A DNA stretch of 64,000 nt from Bacillota bacterium (GCA_023444055.1 JAEZRV010000047.1:215878-279877); one strand, 5' to 3'; shown: positions 8,662-18,623, numbered from the stretch's first letter. A program made the numbers and translations. Notes: generated from the sequence alone by a model not told the origin.

Positions 8662-10362
8662 TTATTTTTTTGATTTGAAAATTTCAGCTGCATTGATAAG
8701 TTCCTCTGCATGCTTTATAGCAAGAGTTGTAATCTCAGATCCACCAATTATTCTAGCGATCTCTTCGATTTTTCCTTTTTGATCAAGACTTCTGACTGAT
8801 GTGAATGTATTTTCACTATTAGAATTTTTTTCAATAAATAAATGGTTATCTGCCATACAAGCCAACTGTGATAAATGCGTAACACAAAGTACTTGATGGT
8901 TCTTTGAAATATAAGAAAGCTTTTCCCCTACTTTTTGAGCTGCTTTTCCACTTATACCAGTGTCAATTTCATCAAAAATTAGCGTTGGTATAGAATCAAC
9001 ATTGGCAAGAATAGTCTTTATTGCAAGCATAATTCTAGACATTTCTCCACCAGATGCAATTTTGCTCAATGGTTTTAATGGCTCCCCAATATTACTTGAA
9101 ATTAGGAATTCGGCTGTATTTAATCCGTTTTTTGTAAAGTTTGCATCATTTTCATTATATGTAAGATTTACTTTAAATTCAGAATTTTTCATTTCTAAAT
9201 TTTCTAACTCTTTAGTGATATTTTTTTCAAGAATTTGTGCTGCCTTTTGTCTCTCTTGATGAAGTTTTTTACTGCTTACAGACAATTCCTGTACAATCGA
9301 AGCTAGTAGCTCATTCAATTCTTCTATTAATCTTTCACTTTGTAAAAGCTCATTATATTCATTTTTTGATTTCTCATAAAATTCTATAACCTCATCAATG
9401 GTAAAGCCATATTTTCTCTTGAGTCTTGTTATTATATCAATTCGTTCATCAATACGTGATAATTCTTCAGGATCAAATTCTGCGCCATCCCTTTTTTCAA
9501 GTATGTCACCACAAATATCCTCTAATTGATAAATCACTGACTCTAATTTTTCTGAAATTTGAATTATTTCTTCATCATATTTGCTAATATTGGTAAGCTC
9601 TTGAAGCGCCTTATTTAGATTATACATAGCGGATTTACCGTTATTGTCTTCATTTAACAGACCGTAAGAAGTAATGATAGAAGTCATAATTTTTTCAGAA
9701 TTAGCTAAAATCTGCCTCTTTTTAGACAGACTCTCATCCTCACCCTTTTTGAGCTTTGCATTTTTAATCTCATCAATTTGAAATTTTAGCATATCTATTC
9801 TACGAGCAATTTCACCTTTATCGCCTAAAAGCCCTTGAATCTTAGACTTAGCAGCCTTATACCTTCCAAATGCATCTAAATATTCAGCTTTGTATTTTTC
9901 TATAATTTCCCCACCAAAAGCATCTAGAAGTTCAATATGTGTTTCAGTTTTTAAAAGCGATTGGTTATCATGTTGACCATGAATATCTATAAGTAGCTGT
10001 CCTACCTGCTTTAGAGTTGCAACATTAACAAGCCTGCCATTAATCCTGCAAGTATTTTTACCGGATAAAGAAATCTCTCTGGAAATAATAAGACTTCCAT
10101 CCTCAGCTTGTATACCCATCTGTTCTAAAATGTCACTAATATATGTATTATCATAATCAAATACAGCCTCAATTAGTGCCTTATCCTTACCATTTCGAAT
10201 TATATCTTTATTTACTCTTTCACCTAGGATAGCATTTATAGAGTCAATAATAATAGACTTTCCTGCTCCAGTCTCGCCAGTTAGTATATTCAGCCCTGGC
10301 GCAATTTCAAGACTAAGCTTGTCAATGAGAGCTATATTTCGAATATCAAGCTGCAATAACAT
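8662..10362 (-). CDS. recN: RecN, SMC-like DNA repair ATPase
   Basis: A 566-residue protein that helps early steps of double-strand-break repair. The N-terminal ATPase half has the Walker A GETGAGKSI and the QHDNQSLL segment. Long coiled-coil arms span about 160-360, and the C-terminal half has the ABC signature ASGGEMSRIMLA, Walker B TLIFDEIDTGISG and the CVTHLSQLACMAD switch. Length is normal for the family. It follows argR by 35 bp on the same strand in the conserved argR-recN order and ends just before the structured element at 8491-8620. Confidence 0.98.
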   Translation of the reverse strand: MLLQLDIRNIALIDKLSLEIAPGLNILTGETGAGKSIIIDSINAILGERVNKDIIRNGKDKALIEAVFDYDNTYISDILEQMGIQAEDGSLIISREISLSGKNTCRINGRLVNVATLKQVGQLLIDIHGQHDNQSLLKTETHIELLDAFGGEIIEKYKAEYLDAFGRYKAAKSKIQGLLGDKGEIARRIDMLKFQIDEIKNAKLKKGEDESLSKKRQILANSEKIMTSIITSYGLLNEDNNGKSAMYNLNKALQELTNISKYDEEIIQISEKLESVIYQLEDICGDILEKRDGAEFDPEELSRIDERIDIITRLKRKYGFTIDEVIEFYEKSKNEYNELLQSERLIEELNELLASIVQELSVSSKKLHQERQKAAQILEKNITKELENLEMKNSEFKVNLTYNENDANFTKNGLNTAEFLISSNIGEPLKPLSKIASGGEMSRIMLAIKTILANVDSIPTLIFDEIDTGISGKAAQKVGEKLSYISKNHQVLCVTHLSQLACMADNHLFIEKNSNSENTFTSVRSLDQKGKIEEIARIIGGSEITTLAIKHAEELINAAEIFKSKK

Positions 10363-10397
10363 ACAAATTTCACCTGCCTAAACATAAATTAAATAAA

Positions 10398-10853
10398 CTA
10401 AGATTGTTTTATCATTTTGTTAAACTTATTCACTATTTCCTCTGCAATTTTTTCAGCTCTGCAAACAATTATTAGAGTATCATCACCTGCAATACTCCCC
10501 AATATTTCTCCCCATTTAAGAGAATCTATTGCAGAAGCTGCCGCCTGAGCCATACCTGAGAGTGTTTTGACAACCACTATATTATTTGCATAATCACTTG
10601 ATACATATGCCTCAGTTAATATAGTTGTTAATCTATTGGATATATGATTCTCTGTTTGGGTTAATGTAGCATATTTATATCTGCCATCAGATGACATAAC
10701 TTTAATTAATCGAAGATCCTTGATATCCCTTGAAACTGTAGCTTGAGTGACGTCCACACCTTGTTCCTTAAGCTTTTCCGCTAGCTCCTCCTGTGTTTCA
10801 ATTACATTGTTATCAATTATTTCCAAAATCTTTGCATGACGGTTATATTTCAT
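10398..10853 (-). CDS. argR: ArgR-type arginine repressor
   Basis: A 151-residue arginine-responsive regulator. The N-terminal winged helix includes ETQEELAEKLKEQGVDVTQ and TVSRDIKDLRLIKV. The C-terminal oligomerisation and arginine-binding domain includes GEILGSIAGDDTLIIVCR. The GAGGAT ribosome site lies in the last codons of nadK, whose stop is 4 bp upstream, so the two are coupled. In Clostridia argR usually sits in this nadK-argR-recN block rather than with arginine genes, so autoregulation of the operon is possible but not shown. Confidence 0.97.
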   Translation of the reverse strand: MKYNRHAKILEIIDNNVIETQEELAEKLKEQGVDVTQATVSRDIKDLRLIKVMSSDGRYKYATLTQTENHISNRLTTILTEAYVSSDYANNIVVVKTLSGMAQAAASAIDSLKWGEILGSIAGDDTLIIVCRAEKIAEEIVNKFNKMIKQS

Positions 10854-10857
10854 ATCA

Positions 10858-11715
10858 TTAATCCTCTTTTCTATCGTAGAATTTATTTCTAACTATTGTA
10901 AAGAAATTTTTAGAATCAATCTTTAATATCTTAACTTTACTGCTTGTCTTTTCAATTACAAGGTAATCCCCACCTGATATTTCATAAAGCTTTTGTCCAT
11001 CAACGTTTACAAGTGCAGTATGTTCAAAGCCATTAGCCACACACACCTTAATTCTCTGCTCTTCTTTTGCTATAAAAGAGCTTGAATATAATATATGAGG
11101 ACAGATAGGTGTTACAATAATAAGGTTTGAAGTTGGATCAACAATAGGCCCACCTGCTGATAACGAATATGCTGTAGATCCTGTTGGAGTAGCTAGCACA
11201 ATTCCATCACATGGAAACATTTCAATAAAGTTGTCATCAATAAATGTACTCAAGTGCAATATTCTCTGTATTCCTCCACGAGATATTACAACATCATTTA
11301 TTGCTTCATCCTCAGCAAATAGCTTACCACCCTTATATATTTTAGAAGAAATCATCATTCTTTCTTCAATCTTATAATTACCACTAAATATATTTTCAAC
11401 AGACTTATCAATTTCACATTTATCAATATCTGTCAAAAAGCCTAATGAGCCAAGATTAATACCTAACATTGGAATATTATATAAATAAGCTGCTCTTGCT
11501 GCTTTTAAAAATGTACCGTCTCCACCTAGGCATATAATTAAATCACAGCTTGCACATATTTCATTGACCTCATCATCAATTCCCTCCTTACCATTTGAAT
11601 TAGGAGTAGGAAGTATAACATTTCCACCATGCTTTTTTATACTTTCAATTAGTTGATTTGTATATTTTAGACCAATGTCTTTATCTCTATTCGTTATAAC
11701 ACCAATATTTCTCAT
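10858..11715 (-). CDS. nadK: NAD kinase
   Basis: Phosphorylates NAD to NADP using ATP or polyphosphate. The start ATG at 11715 follows GGAGGTTAGT; the in-frame ATG at 11727 overlaps this site. Signatures are LGGDGTFLKAAR near residue 65, NLGSLGFLTDID, the conserved ATPTGSTAYSLSAGGPI block (about 170-185) and a C-terminal beta-sandwich tail. The length of 285 residues is normal. It sits between tlyA and argR in the conserved isoprenoid/recombination block. Confidence 0.97.
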   Translation of the reverse strand: MRNIGVITNRDKDIGLKYTNQLIESIKKHGGNVILPTPNSNGKEGIDDEVNEICASCDLIICLGGDGTFLKAARAAYLYNIPMLGINLGSLGFLTDIDKCEIDKSVENIFSGNYKIEERMMISSKIYKGGKLFAEDEAINDVVISRGGIQRILHLSTFIDDNFIEMFPCDGIVLATPTGSTAYSLSAGGPIVDPTSNLIIVTPICPHILYSSSFIAKEEQRIKVCVANGFEHTALVNVDGQKLYEISGGDYLVIEKTSSKVKILKIDSKNFFTIVRNKFYDRKED

Positions 11716-11850
11716 ACTAACCTCCATGCCCTACTTATTGATAGGGAAATTTTAGCAGCTCCTATTAGGTGTTCAACTGCATCCACCCAAACTGATAAAA
11801 AGCCATTTAAAGCTACTTACTGCTATGTAAACTTCGCATTTTTCGAGCTG

Positions 11851-12666
11851 CTAGCCTTTAGTAAGTGATGAGTGTGCATCTGTAACCACTCTATCTATTA
11901 GTTCATTTACTTCATTGCATGAATTCCCCTTATCCTGCTTGGATACATAAAGTAAATACTCTATATTTCCTTCAGGCCCCTTAATAGGAGAATATGAAAG
12001 CTCCCTTATAAATAAATTCTGAGCAAGTACAAAGTTTATAATATTTTGGATAACCTCCATATGTACTCCGCTATCTCTAACAACTCCGTGTTTTCCCACC
12101 TTTTCTCTACCAGCCTCAAATTGGGGTTTAATCAAACAAACAAGTTCTGCTTCATTGTTTAATAATTCTAACACAGCTGGCATAACCTTTGTTAAAGAAA
12201 TAAATGATACATCAATAGAAGCAAAATCTGACAAAAAGCCAATATCATCTGGTTTGACATATCTTACATTTGTTCTTTCCATACAAATAACACGTGAATC
12301 ATTTCTCAGCTCCCATGCAAGCTGACCGTAGCCCACATCAATTGCAACAACCTTAGAAGCACCATTTTTCAGCATGCAGTCTGTGAAGCCACCAGTTGAT
12401 GCACCTATATCCAAACAAACCTTATTTTCAAGGCTTATGCTAAATTCACTAACTGCTTTTGCAAGCTTTAGTCCACCTCTGCTAACAAATGGATTAATAT
12501 TTTCTCTTATCTCAATCTGGCAATCTATCGGAATTTTAGTCCCAGGCTTATCCTCACGTACTCCATTAATCCATACAACACCTGCCATTATAGCGCTTTT
12601 ACATTTTTCTCTGCTATCAAATAAGCCTTTTTCAACAAGCAATACATCCAGTCTTTCCTTTTCCAA
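11851..12666 (-). CDS. tlyA: TlyA-family rRNA 2'-O-methyltransferase/hemolysin-like protein
   Basis: Likely methylates ribose 2'-OH groups of 16S/23S rRNA. An N-terminal S4 RNA-binding domain (ERLDVLLVEKGLFDSREKC) is followed by an FtsJ-like Rossmann methyltransferase with DIGASTGGFTDC, DVGYGQLAW, ASIDVSFISL and LIKPQFEAGR. The best start is a TTG at 12666 preceded by GGAGGATTAAAG, giving 272 residues beginning at the usual family position; an upstream in-frame ATG at 12717 would add 17 atypical residues. It follows dxs by ~80 bp. Confidence 0.95.
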   Translation of the reverse strand: MEKERLDVLLVEKGLFDSREKCKSAIMAGVVWINGVREDKPGTKIPIDCQIEIRENINPFVSRGGLKLAKAVSEFSISLENKVCLDIGASTGGFTDCMLKNGASKVVAIDVGYGQLAWELRNDSRVICMERTNVRYVKPDDIGFLSDFASIDVSFISLTKVMPAVLELLNNEAELVCLIKPQFEAGREKVGKHGVVRDSGVHMEVIQNIINFVLAQNLFIRELSYSPIKGPEGNIEYLLYVSKQDKGNSCNEVNELIDRVVTDAHSSLTKG

Positions 12667-12747
12667 CTTTAATCCTCCAAATTCGCTGTGTCCTAATAAA
12701 ACATTATTAAATTTCAAATATATCTATATTCTTATATCTCTATTAAC

Positions 12748-14607
12748 TTAGCAATTCATTTTTAATATACTTTTAGCAATTGAATCAGAATCTAAACCTA
12801 GATTTTTAAGCAATTCATTCCTTGATCCATGTGGTATGAATTTATCCGGCAATGCCATAATTTTCAATTTAGATTTGAGTTCGTTATTATTAAGCACTTC
12901 CAACACCCTGCTTCCAAAACCTCCCACCTTACAATTATCTTCTAACGTAACAAGGATTTTGAATTTTTTAGCACACTTAACAATTAGCTGTTCATCCATT
13001 GGCTTAATAAATCTAGCACTAATTACCTCGGCACTAACACCACTGTTTTCAAGTTTTTGTGCCACCTCAACAGCTGTTGCTACCATACTTCCAACAGCTA
13101 AGATGCATACATCTTTTCCTTCTTTTACAACTGCACTTTTCCCCATCTGAATTGGAGTCTCTTTTGCCAATGCGATTTTTCCTCTGCCTCTTGGATATCT
13201 AATAGCAATAGGTCCAGATTGTTTATTTATAGCAAAATCAACCATCTCTCTCAACTCGTAATAATCGGCAGGAGCCATAATTGTTAAATTAGGTATGTGA
13301 TTTAGGAAGGATATGTCAAATACACCCTGATGGGTTTCTCCATCCTCACCAACAATACCTGCCCTATCAATTGCAAATACTACATGAAGATTTTGTGTCG
13401 CAACATCATGTACTACTTGGTCATACGCTCTTTGTAAAAATGAGGAATATAATGCAACTACAGGTACAAACCCGCTAATTGCCATTCCAGCAGCTGAGGA
13501 AACAGCATGCTGTTCTGCTATTCCTACATCAAAAAATCTCTGAGGATACTCTGTGCTGAATCTATACAATCCAGTCCCCTTGGCCATTGCAGCTGAAATT
13601 GCAACAATCTTTTCATTTTTTGCAGCCAAATCACATATCGCATCTCCGAAAACCTTTGAGTAATCAGGTTCATTTGTTCCAAAAGTTTCACCCGTTTCTA
13701 TCTCAAAAGGTGCTATTCCATGAAATCTGTCCGGACTCTCCTCCGCAAAAGAATATCCTTTTCCCTTTTGAGTGCATACATGAAGCAACACAGGCCCCTT
13801 AATGGTTCTTGCTGCAACTAAAGCCTTATTTAATTCTTCGAAATTATGTCCATCAACCGGTCCATAATACTTATACCCCAATTGTTCAAAAAATGCACCT
13901 TGATTAAACAAATACTTTACAGTTCCTTTTATCTTTCGAGCTGCGGCTCTTGCCTTTTTGCTAAAATTAGGCATCCTGTCCAAAAAATTATCGACATCTT
14001 CTTTTGCCTTTGTATAGGCAGGATCTGTTCGTAATCTACTAAGGTATTTTGACATACCCCCAACATTATGTGAAATTGACATTTCATTGTCATTTAAAAT
14101 AACTATAAAATTACTATTTAGTCTTCCCCCATCATTTAGTGCTTCATACGCCATCCCGCCAGTCATTGCACCGTCACCAATTACAGCTACAACGCTGTAT
14201 TTTTCTTGTTTTAGATCCCTAGCTCTAGCCATTCCAAGAGCAGCTGAAATGGAAGTACTGCTATGTCCTGTGTTAAAACAGTCATGCTTACTTTCAATAG
14301 TTTTTGGAAAACCCGCAAGACCGCCAAACTTTCGCAAAGTATCAAATTTATCCTTACGTCCCGTTAAAATCTTATGCACGTAAGATTGATGTCCAACATC
14401 CCAGACAACTTTATCAGTTTCTGTATTAAAATTTTTGTGAATAGCAAGTGTTAGCTCAACAACTCCAAGGTTTGAAGCTAAATGCCCTCCTGTTTTTGAC
14501 ACCTTATTAATTAAAAATGTTCTTATTTCATTTGCTAAGCATAAAAGCTGCACACTATTTAATTTTTGTATATCATTAGGAGAGTTTATTCCATCTAAGT
14601 ACCCCAC
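12748..14607 (-). CDS. dxs: 1-deoxy-D-xylulose-5-phosphate synthase
   Basis: First enzyme of the MEP isoprenoid pathway: condenses pyruvate and glyceraldehyde 3-phosphate with thiamine diphosphate. All landmarks are present in 619 residues: WDVGHQSYVHKILTGR, GHSSTSISAALGMA, the TPP motif GDGAMTGGMAYEALN with NDNEMSISHNVGG, then the transketolase pyrimidine-binding domain (FDVGIAEQHAV, DRAGIVGEDGETHQG) and the C-terminal domain with RYPRG and EDNCKVGGFGS. With ispA and OLE/oapA it forms the isoprenoid part of the operon. It follows oapA by 40 bp. Confidence 0.99.
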   Translation of the reverse strand: MGYLDGINSPNDIQKLNSVQLLCLANEIRTFLINKVSKTGGHLASNLGVVELTLAIHKNFNTETDKVVWDVGHQSYVHKILTGRKDKFDTLRKFGGLAGFPKTIESKHDCFNTGHSSTSISAALGMARARDLKQEKYSVVAVIGDGAMTGGMAYEALNDGGRLNSNFIVILNDNEMSISHNVGGMSKYLSRLRTDPAYTKAKEDVDNFLDRMPNFSKKARAAARKIKGTVKYLFNQGAFFEQLGYKYYGPVDGHNFEELNKALVAARTIKGPVLLHVCTQKGKGYSFAEESPDRFHGIAPFEIETGETFGTNEPDYSKVFGDAICDLAAKNEKIVAISAAMAKGTGLYRFSTEYPQRFFDVGIAEQHAVSSAAGMAISGFVPVVALYSSFLQRAYDQVVHDVATQNLHVVFAIDRAGIVGEDGETHQGVFDISFLNHIPNLTIMAPADYYELREMVDFAINKQSGPIAIRYPRGRGKIALAKETPIQMGKSAVVKEGKDVCILAVGSMVATAVEVAQKLENSGVSAEVISARFIKPMDEQLIVKCAKKFKILVTLEDNCKVGGFGSRVLEVLNNNELKSKLKIMALPDKFIPHGSRNELLKNLGLDSDSIAKSILKMNC

Positions 14608-14647
14608 TTTATTAATGCTCCTTTAATTGCAGTTATCTTTTTTGTCC

Positions 14648-15310
14648 TTATCTTATATTGCCACTTTTATTAACTTTTTTTCTTTTAGATGCAAATTTTT
14701 TAATTGCTTTAATTTTTCCAAATGGAAAACTAGTAATTACAGCAACTTTATAAATAATAAAATTGCTATTTGAAAGAGCTACAGATTTTCCTAATGATTT
14801 TCCACCAACCGTTAGAGAAGCTACCATAGCAGTAAGTGCTAGCGAAAATATTGAATTTTCTGAATCTATACCATCTCCTGCCAATCTATATACAATTAGT
14901 GCAACTGCTGTTCCACTAATAACACTACAAATATCACCCACAACATCATTACAAAAGTTTGATACCTTATCTGCATTTCTTATTAATCGTATAGCCTGTC
15001 TAGCACCATAGAGCTTTCTTGATGCCATTGAATGAAAAGGTGCTTCATCTGCGGCTGTAGCGGCAGTACCAACCAAATCAAATAATATACTTATAATTAT
15101 TATACCGAAAACAATAAGAAAAGAAACTACTGTAGATGCATTGCCAATTGTTTCATTAGAGAAGAAAGACATAGAAACAGAAATAAAAAATGTAGAAACT
15201 GTAATTAAGAGTGTCCACACCCTGGTCTCTTTTTTGGAACTAACATTATTAGATTTAAACTTAACTTTCTTTTCATCGACCGGATGTTTATAATTATCTT
15301 CCAAAAACAA
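14648..15310 (-). CDS. oapA: OapA, membrane partner protein of OLE RNA
   Basis: A 220-residue integral membrane protein with about four hydrophobic helices (near residues 34-52, 57-78, 118-140 and 145-165). The conserved centre reads DLVGTAATAADEAPFHSMAS followed by a basic RKLYGARQAIRLIRNADK stretch, and the C-terminus is very basic (KKFASKRKKVNKSG). Identification rests on this sequence, which fits the OapA family, and on its place directly downstream of the OLE RNA and upstream of dxs, the arrangement described for OLE-carrying Firmicutes. In Bacillus halodurans OapA binds OLE RNA and brings it to the membrane; the complex affects tolerance to short alcohols, cold and Mg2+. The role here is taken from that work. 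Remote CNNM/DUF21-like similarity is possible. Confidence 0.9.
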   Translation of the reverse strand: MFLEDNYKHPVDEKKVKFKSNNVSSKKETRVWTLLITVSTFFISVSMSFFSNETIGNASTVVSFLIVFGIIIISILFDLVGTAATAADEAPFHSMASRKLYGARQAIRLIRNADKVSNFCNDVVGDICSVISGTAVALIVYRLAGDGIDSENSIFSLALTAMVASLTVGGKSLGKSVALSNSNFIIYKVAVITSFPFGKIKAIKKFASKRKKVNKSGNIR

Positions 15311-15332
15311 TCCTCCAAAATATATAGAAAAA

Positions 15333-15938
15333 CACGTGGCGATTTACTGAGTAAATTTTGCGGCTTAGGTCAGGCAGGATTTCCCAAATGCAGTACTGGA
15401 ATGTCGCCAAACCAGAGGTTTCCCTTTAAACGCATCTCCATATCGTTACCAAATATGGGGCCTGATTACCACTTAGTCCACACTTTAATCCCCAATAAAC
15501 CTCATCAGAACAGTCTAGGGGTTTTCCCCAACAGTCTAAATGACTCCTAGCCTCTTTTGCAAAAAAGGTTTCAAGCAGCAATAATGCCCATATATCGGCC
15601 AATACATTAAGCATCCGATCCACTATCCACCAAATCTCACTCAAGGCAGGCTACTCTGTTCACAGCATCTTTCGATACCGCATAACAGGTTTAATCCCTT
15701 ATCGTAGGCGAGGTGGTAAGCACGAAGCTTAACTTTTCACCCACAAGTCAGGGTCTCCACGGAAAAGGGGTCAACGCCCGCATGCCATTGCAGATCGCCC
15801 CTAAGCCTTAACTCCCAGCACCAACCCACCACTGGGCGTAGCAAGCCGGCACAAGGAACTTCATCGATGTGCCCTTTAACGGATTTTTAGGCCCGTCTTC
15901 AGAGCCACTAGTACTGACTAGAATACTGCGCCACCATG
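15333..15938 (-). ncRNA. ole: OLE RNA (ornate, large, extremophilic RNA)
   Basis: The 850-bp region between ispA and oapA has no conserved protein frame but is clearly richer in G+C than its AT-rich flanks, as expected of a structured RNA. Read on the minus strand, GTGGCG near the 5' end pairs with CGCCAC at the 3' end, giving a closing stem around a 606-nt RNA; the known OLE length is ~610 nt. The 3' end is followed by GTGTTTTTC. Immediately downstream is oapA, then dxs, and upstream ispA, xseB and xseA, the genomic context that defines OLE RNAs. The RNA was probably processed from, or read through with, the operon; I see no strong promoter in 15939-16158, which otherwise holds only a short GGAG/CTCC hairpin near 15976-15990. 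Confidence 0.92.
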
Positions 15939-16158
15939 TTTTTTTTATATAGTAAAATAAATAACGCAAGTCGAGGAGCTAATCTCCTTTTGAAACATAA
16001 GCTGCAATCAACCTGCTGTATTTGGTAAAATAATATCACTAAAGTATAACTCAAGTGATATAAAAAGCGCTTTCAATAATAAATAATACAACAGCATCAA
16101 AAGTTGCCATCGAGACAATATTATAACATACCTAATTATAAAATTCAAACCATATTAA

Positions 16159-17043
16159 TTAATTAGATCTTATTACCAAAGACAATGCCATATCCCTAAG
16201 AAATTTAGCCTTTGTATCGAATATTTCCAGATAAGAAATGCCTTCGGCAGTTACGTTTTCCAATAGCTTTTTAGATTCATCAAGTCCATACATTGTTACA
16301 TAGGTAGTTTTTTCGCATAAAGCATCGCTTCCAGGTTTCTTGCCCATATCCTCGATGCTTCCTTCAACATCTAATATATCATCCTTTATTTGAAAAGCCA
16401 AACCAAGGTTTGCAGCAAACTTTGATAATGATGATAATTCTTTTTCACTTGCACCACAAATTATTCCTGCTGATTCAACAGGTGCCTTAATCAGTGCTCC
16501 TGTCTTTAGCCTATGCATAGTTTTTAACTTATCCTCAGCTATACTTTTTCCTTCAGAATCCAAGTCAATCACTTGTCCACCAATCATACCAAATGCTCCA
16601 GCATATTTAGCGATAACACCCATTGCTTCTAATTTTCTGCTATTTTTTGAGACTAAAGCATCTTCAATCATGTTTTCATATGCAAGATTTAGGAGAGCAT
16701 CCCCTGCCAATATTGCCATCGCTTCACCATATACCTTGTGATTAGTGAGTTTACCACGTCTATAATCATCATTATCCATAGCCGGCAAATCATCATGTAT
16801 TAATGAATACGTGTGTATCATTTCAATAGAACATGCAAATGCCAGCACTTCATATGGAGTACTACCTAGCATTTCTGACGTAGCAAGAGCCAGAACAGGT
16901 CTGAGTCTTTTGCCCCCAGCCATCAAACTATATTGCATTGCATCCTTCAGGCTAAGATAATATGGATTTTCAATTTTTATACTCTTGGCAAGGCTATCTT
17001 CAACTATTCCTACATAGTGTATTTGCTTCTCTTTAAAATTCAT
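16159..17043 (-). CDS. ispA: Farnesyl/geranyl diphosphate synthase
   Basis: A trans-prenyltransferase adding isopentenyl diphosphate to DMAPP/GPP to make farnesyl diphosphate. It shows GGKRLRPVLAL, the first Asp-rich motif DDLPAMDNDDYRRG, the KTGALI motif, GQVIDLD and the second Asp-rich motif KDDILDVEG, in 294 residues. It overlaps the end of xseB by 4 bp (ATGA type) and is followed by the OLE RNA. The xseA-xseB-ispA-OLE-oapA-dxs-tlyA order is the standard OLE locus. Confidence 0.98.
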   Translation of the reverse strand: MNFKEKQIHYVGIVEDSLAKSIKIENPYYLSLKDAMQYSLMAGGKRLRPVLALATSEMLGSTPYEVLAFACSIEMIHTYSLIHDDLPAMDNDDYRRGKLTNHKVYGEAMAILAGDALLNLAYENMIEDALVSKNSRKLEAMGVIAKYAGAFGMIGGQVIDLDSEGKSIAEDKLKTMHRLKTGALIKAPVESAGIICGASEKELSSLSKFAANLGLAFQIKDDILDVEGSIEDMGKKPGSDALCEKTTYVTMYGLDESKKLLENVTAEGISYLEIFDTKAKFLRDMALSLVIRSN

Positions 17044-17285
17044 ATGTCAAAATCCTTTTCTATTAGATTTCCGTCTTCATCTTGAAGTAATATTGAAATT
17101 TTCTTTTCTGCTTCATCAAGCTTAGTCGCACAATATCTGGATAGTTCAATCCCCTGTTGGAAATTTGCTATGGATTCTTCTAACGGAGTATCCCCCTTTT
17201 CAAGCTTCAATACTATATTTTCCAATTCAAGCATTGCATCTTCAAAGCTTTTACCAACATCAGCCTTATTCACACTTTTAGCCAT
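17040..17285 (-). CDS. xseB: Exodeoxyribonuclease VII small subunit
   Basis: Small subunit of the single-strand exonuclease VII, which acts in repair. It has 81 residues from the ATG at 17285, which follows GGAGGTGGCTTTA; a GTG at 17294 is less likely. The family core SFEDAMLELENIVLKLE and GDTPLEESIANFQQG is complete. It overlaps the end of xseA by 8 bp and ispA by 4 bp, so all three are translationally coupled. Confidence 0.97.
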   Translation of the reverse strand: MAKSVNKADVGKSFEDAMLELENIVLKLEKGDTPLEESIANFQQGIELSRYCATKLDEAEKKISILLQDEDGNLIEKDFDI

Positions 17286-18495
17286 TAAAGCCACCTCCTC
17301 GTTCTATTGATATTACATTACAATCTATCTTTCCATCCTTTAAACAAATTTCAATATTATCGCCAGTATTCACTTGCTCAAGCTTACTTACAATATTGCC
17401 TTCTGAGCTTTTAACAACACTATATCCGCGTTCAAGAATTTTCAGCGGACTAAGCGCATCAAGCTTACCAGCAAGCATTGAAAACTGAGATTTTTTATCC
17501 CTTAAAAGCATTTCATTATTCTTAAATAAGTGTTTTAACTCATTATCAAGCCTTAACCTATATTGATTAACCTTGTCATATGGCTGGCGGAACACATTCC
17601 TGGAATTAACTTTTTGAAGCTGAGTGCGGCAGGATGCCAGCTTATTTACAAGAGAAGTTTTCATTCTGATGTTATAGTTTTGTAGTTTGTATAACAGCAC
17701 CTCTATATCTGGAACAGCTAATTCCGCTGCTGCAGACGGAGTCGGTGCTCTCATATCAGCCACAAAATCGCAAATTGTAAAATCAGTTTCATGTCCAACA
17801 GCTGAAATAACAGGGATATTTGATGCATAAATACTGCGTGCAACAACTTCCTCATTAAACGCCCATAGTTCTTCCAGTGACCCTCCACCTCTCGCAACAA
17901 TTATTACATCTACTTGATTTAATGAATTTAATTTTCTTATTGCAGCAGCAATTTGTCCTGCTGCCTGAGTTCCTTGTACTGCAACAGGATATAAAAGAAT
18001 TTTCATATTGCTATGTCTTCTATAGGTAACATTAATTATATCCCTGATAACAGAACCGGTTGAAGATGTTACGACCCCAATACATCTTGGCAGCACTGGA
18101 ATTTTCTTCTTTATATCACTATCAAATAATCCTTCTTTTTGGAGCTTGTTTTTAAGCTGCTCATAAGCAAGGTGAAGGGCTCCTACTCCATCAGGCTGCA
18201 TGTCACTTGCATAGAGTTGGTACTGTCCATCCCTTTCAAAAACAGATATATATCCGGTTACAATAACCTTTTCACCATTTTGAGGAACAAATCTCAGCAA
18301 AGAGGCATGAGATTTGAACATGACGCATTTTAAAACGCTGTTCTCATCCTTTATGGTAAAATACATATGTCCTGTGTAATGATGCTTAAAGTTTGATATC
18401 TCGCCCCTTATAGATAATCCAGATAAAATGCCGTCGCTTGAAACTAATTGCTTTATGTAGTTATTAATATCTGAGACAGAAAAAACCCTTTCCAT
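17278..18495 (-). CDS. xseA: Exodeoxyribonuclease VII large subunit
   Basis: Catalytic subunit of exonuclease VII, degrading single-stranded DNA to oligonucleotides. An N-terminal OB fold (SVSDINNYIKQL, GEISNFKHHYTGHMYFTIKD) is followed by the catalytic core with VVTSSTGSVIRDI, ARGGGSLEELWAFN, ISAVGHETDFTICDFVADMR and RAPTPSAAAE. A coiled-coil segment (about 265-350) precedes a small C-terminal domain (ERGYSVV). The length of 405 residues is normal. Its end overlaps xseB. Confidence 0.98.
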   Translation of the reverse strand: MERVFSVSDINNYIKQLVSSDGILSGLSIRGEISNFKHHYTGHMYFTIKDENSVLKCVMFKSHASLLRFVPQNGEKVIVTGYISVFERDGQYQLYASDMQPDGVGALHLAYEQLKNKLQKEGLFDSDIKKKIPVLPRCIGVVTSSTGSVIRDIINVTYRRHSNMKILLYPVAVQGTQAAGQIAAAIRKLNSLNQVDVIIVARGGGSLEELWAFNEEVVARSIYASNIPVISAVGHETDFTICDFVADMRAPTPSAAAELAVPDIEVLLYKLQNYNIRMKTSLVNKLASCRTQLQKVNSRNVFRQPYDKVNQYRLRLDNELKHLFKNNEMLLRDKKSQFSMLAGKLDALSPLKILERGYSVVKSSEGNIVSKLEQVNTGDNIEICLKDGKIDCNVISIERGGGFNG

Positions 18496-18623
18496 GTTGT
18501 TCTCCTATATTATTGTTTTAAACTAAATAAAAAAGATAATGCAAATATAACCTCACATTACCCCATTTATCCGAAAGCCAGAACTTTGCTTATTTACTCT
18601 ATTATGCCTATATTTTCTTAATA

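Noticed and set aside
15284..15644. Open frames of ~70-90 codons on both strands over the OLE region
   Set aside because: Composition and position fit the structured OLE RNA; the frames have no ribosome site or recognisable protein family.
15333..15938. Group II intron or insertion sequence remnant
   Set aside because: No domain V, reverse transcriptase or transposase trace; context and closing stem fit OLE RNA.
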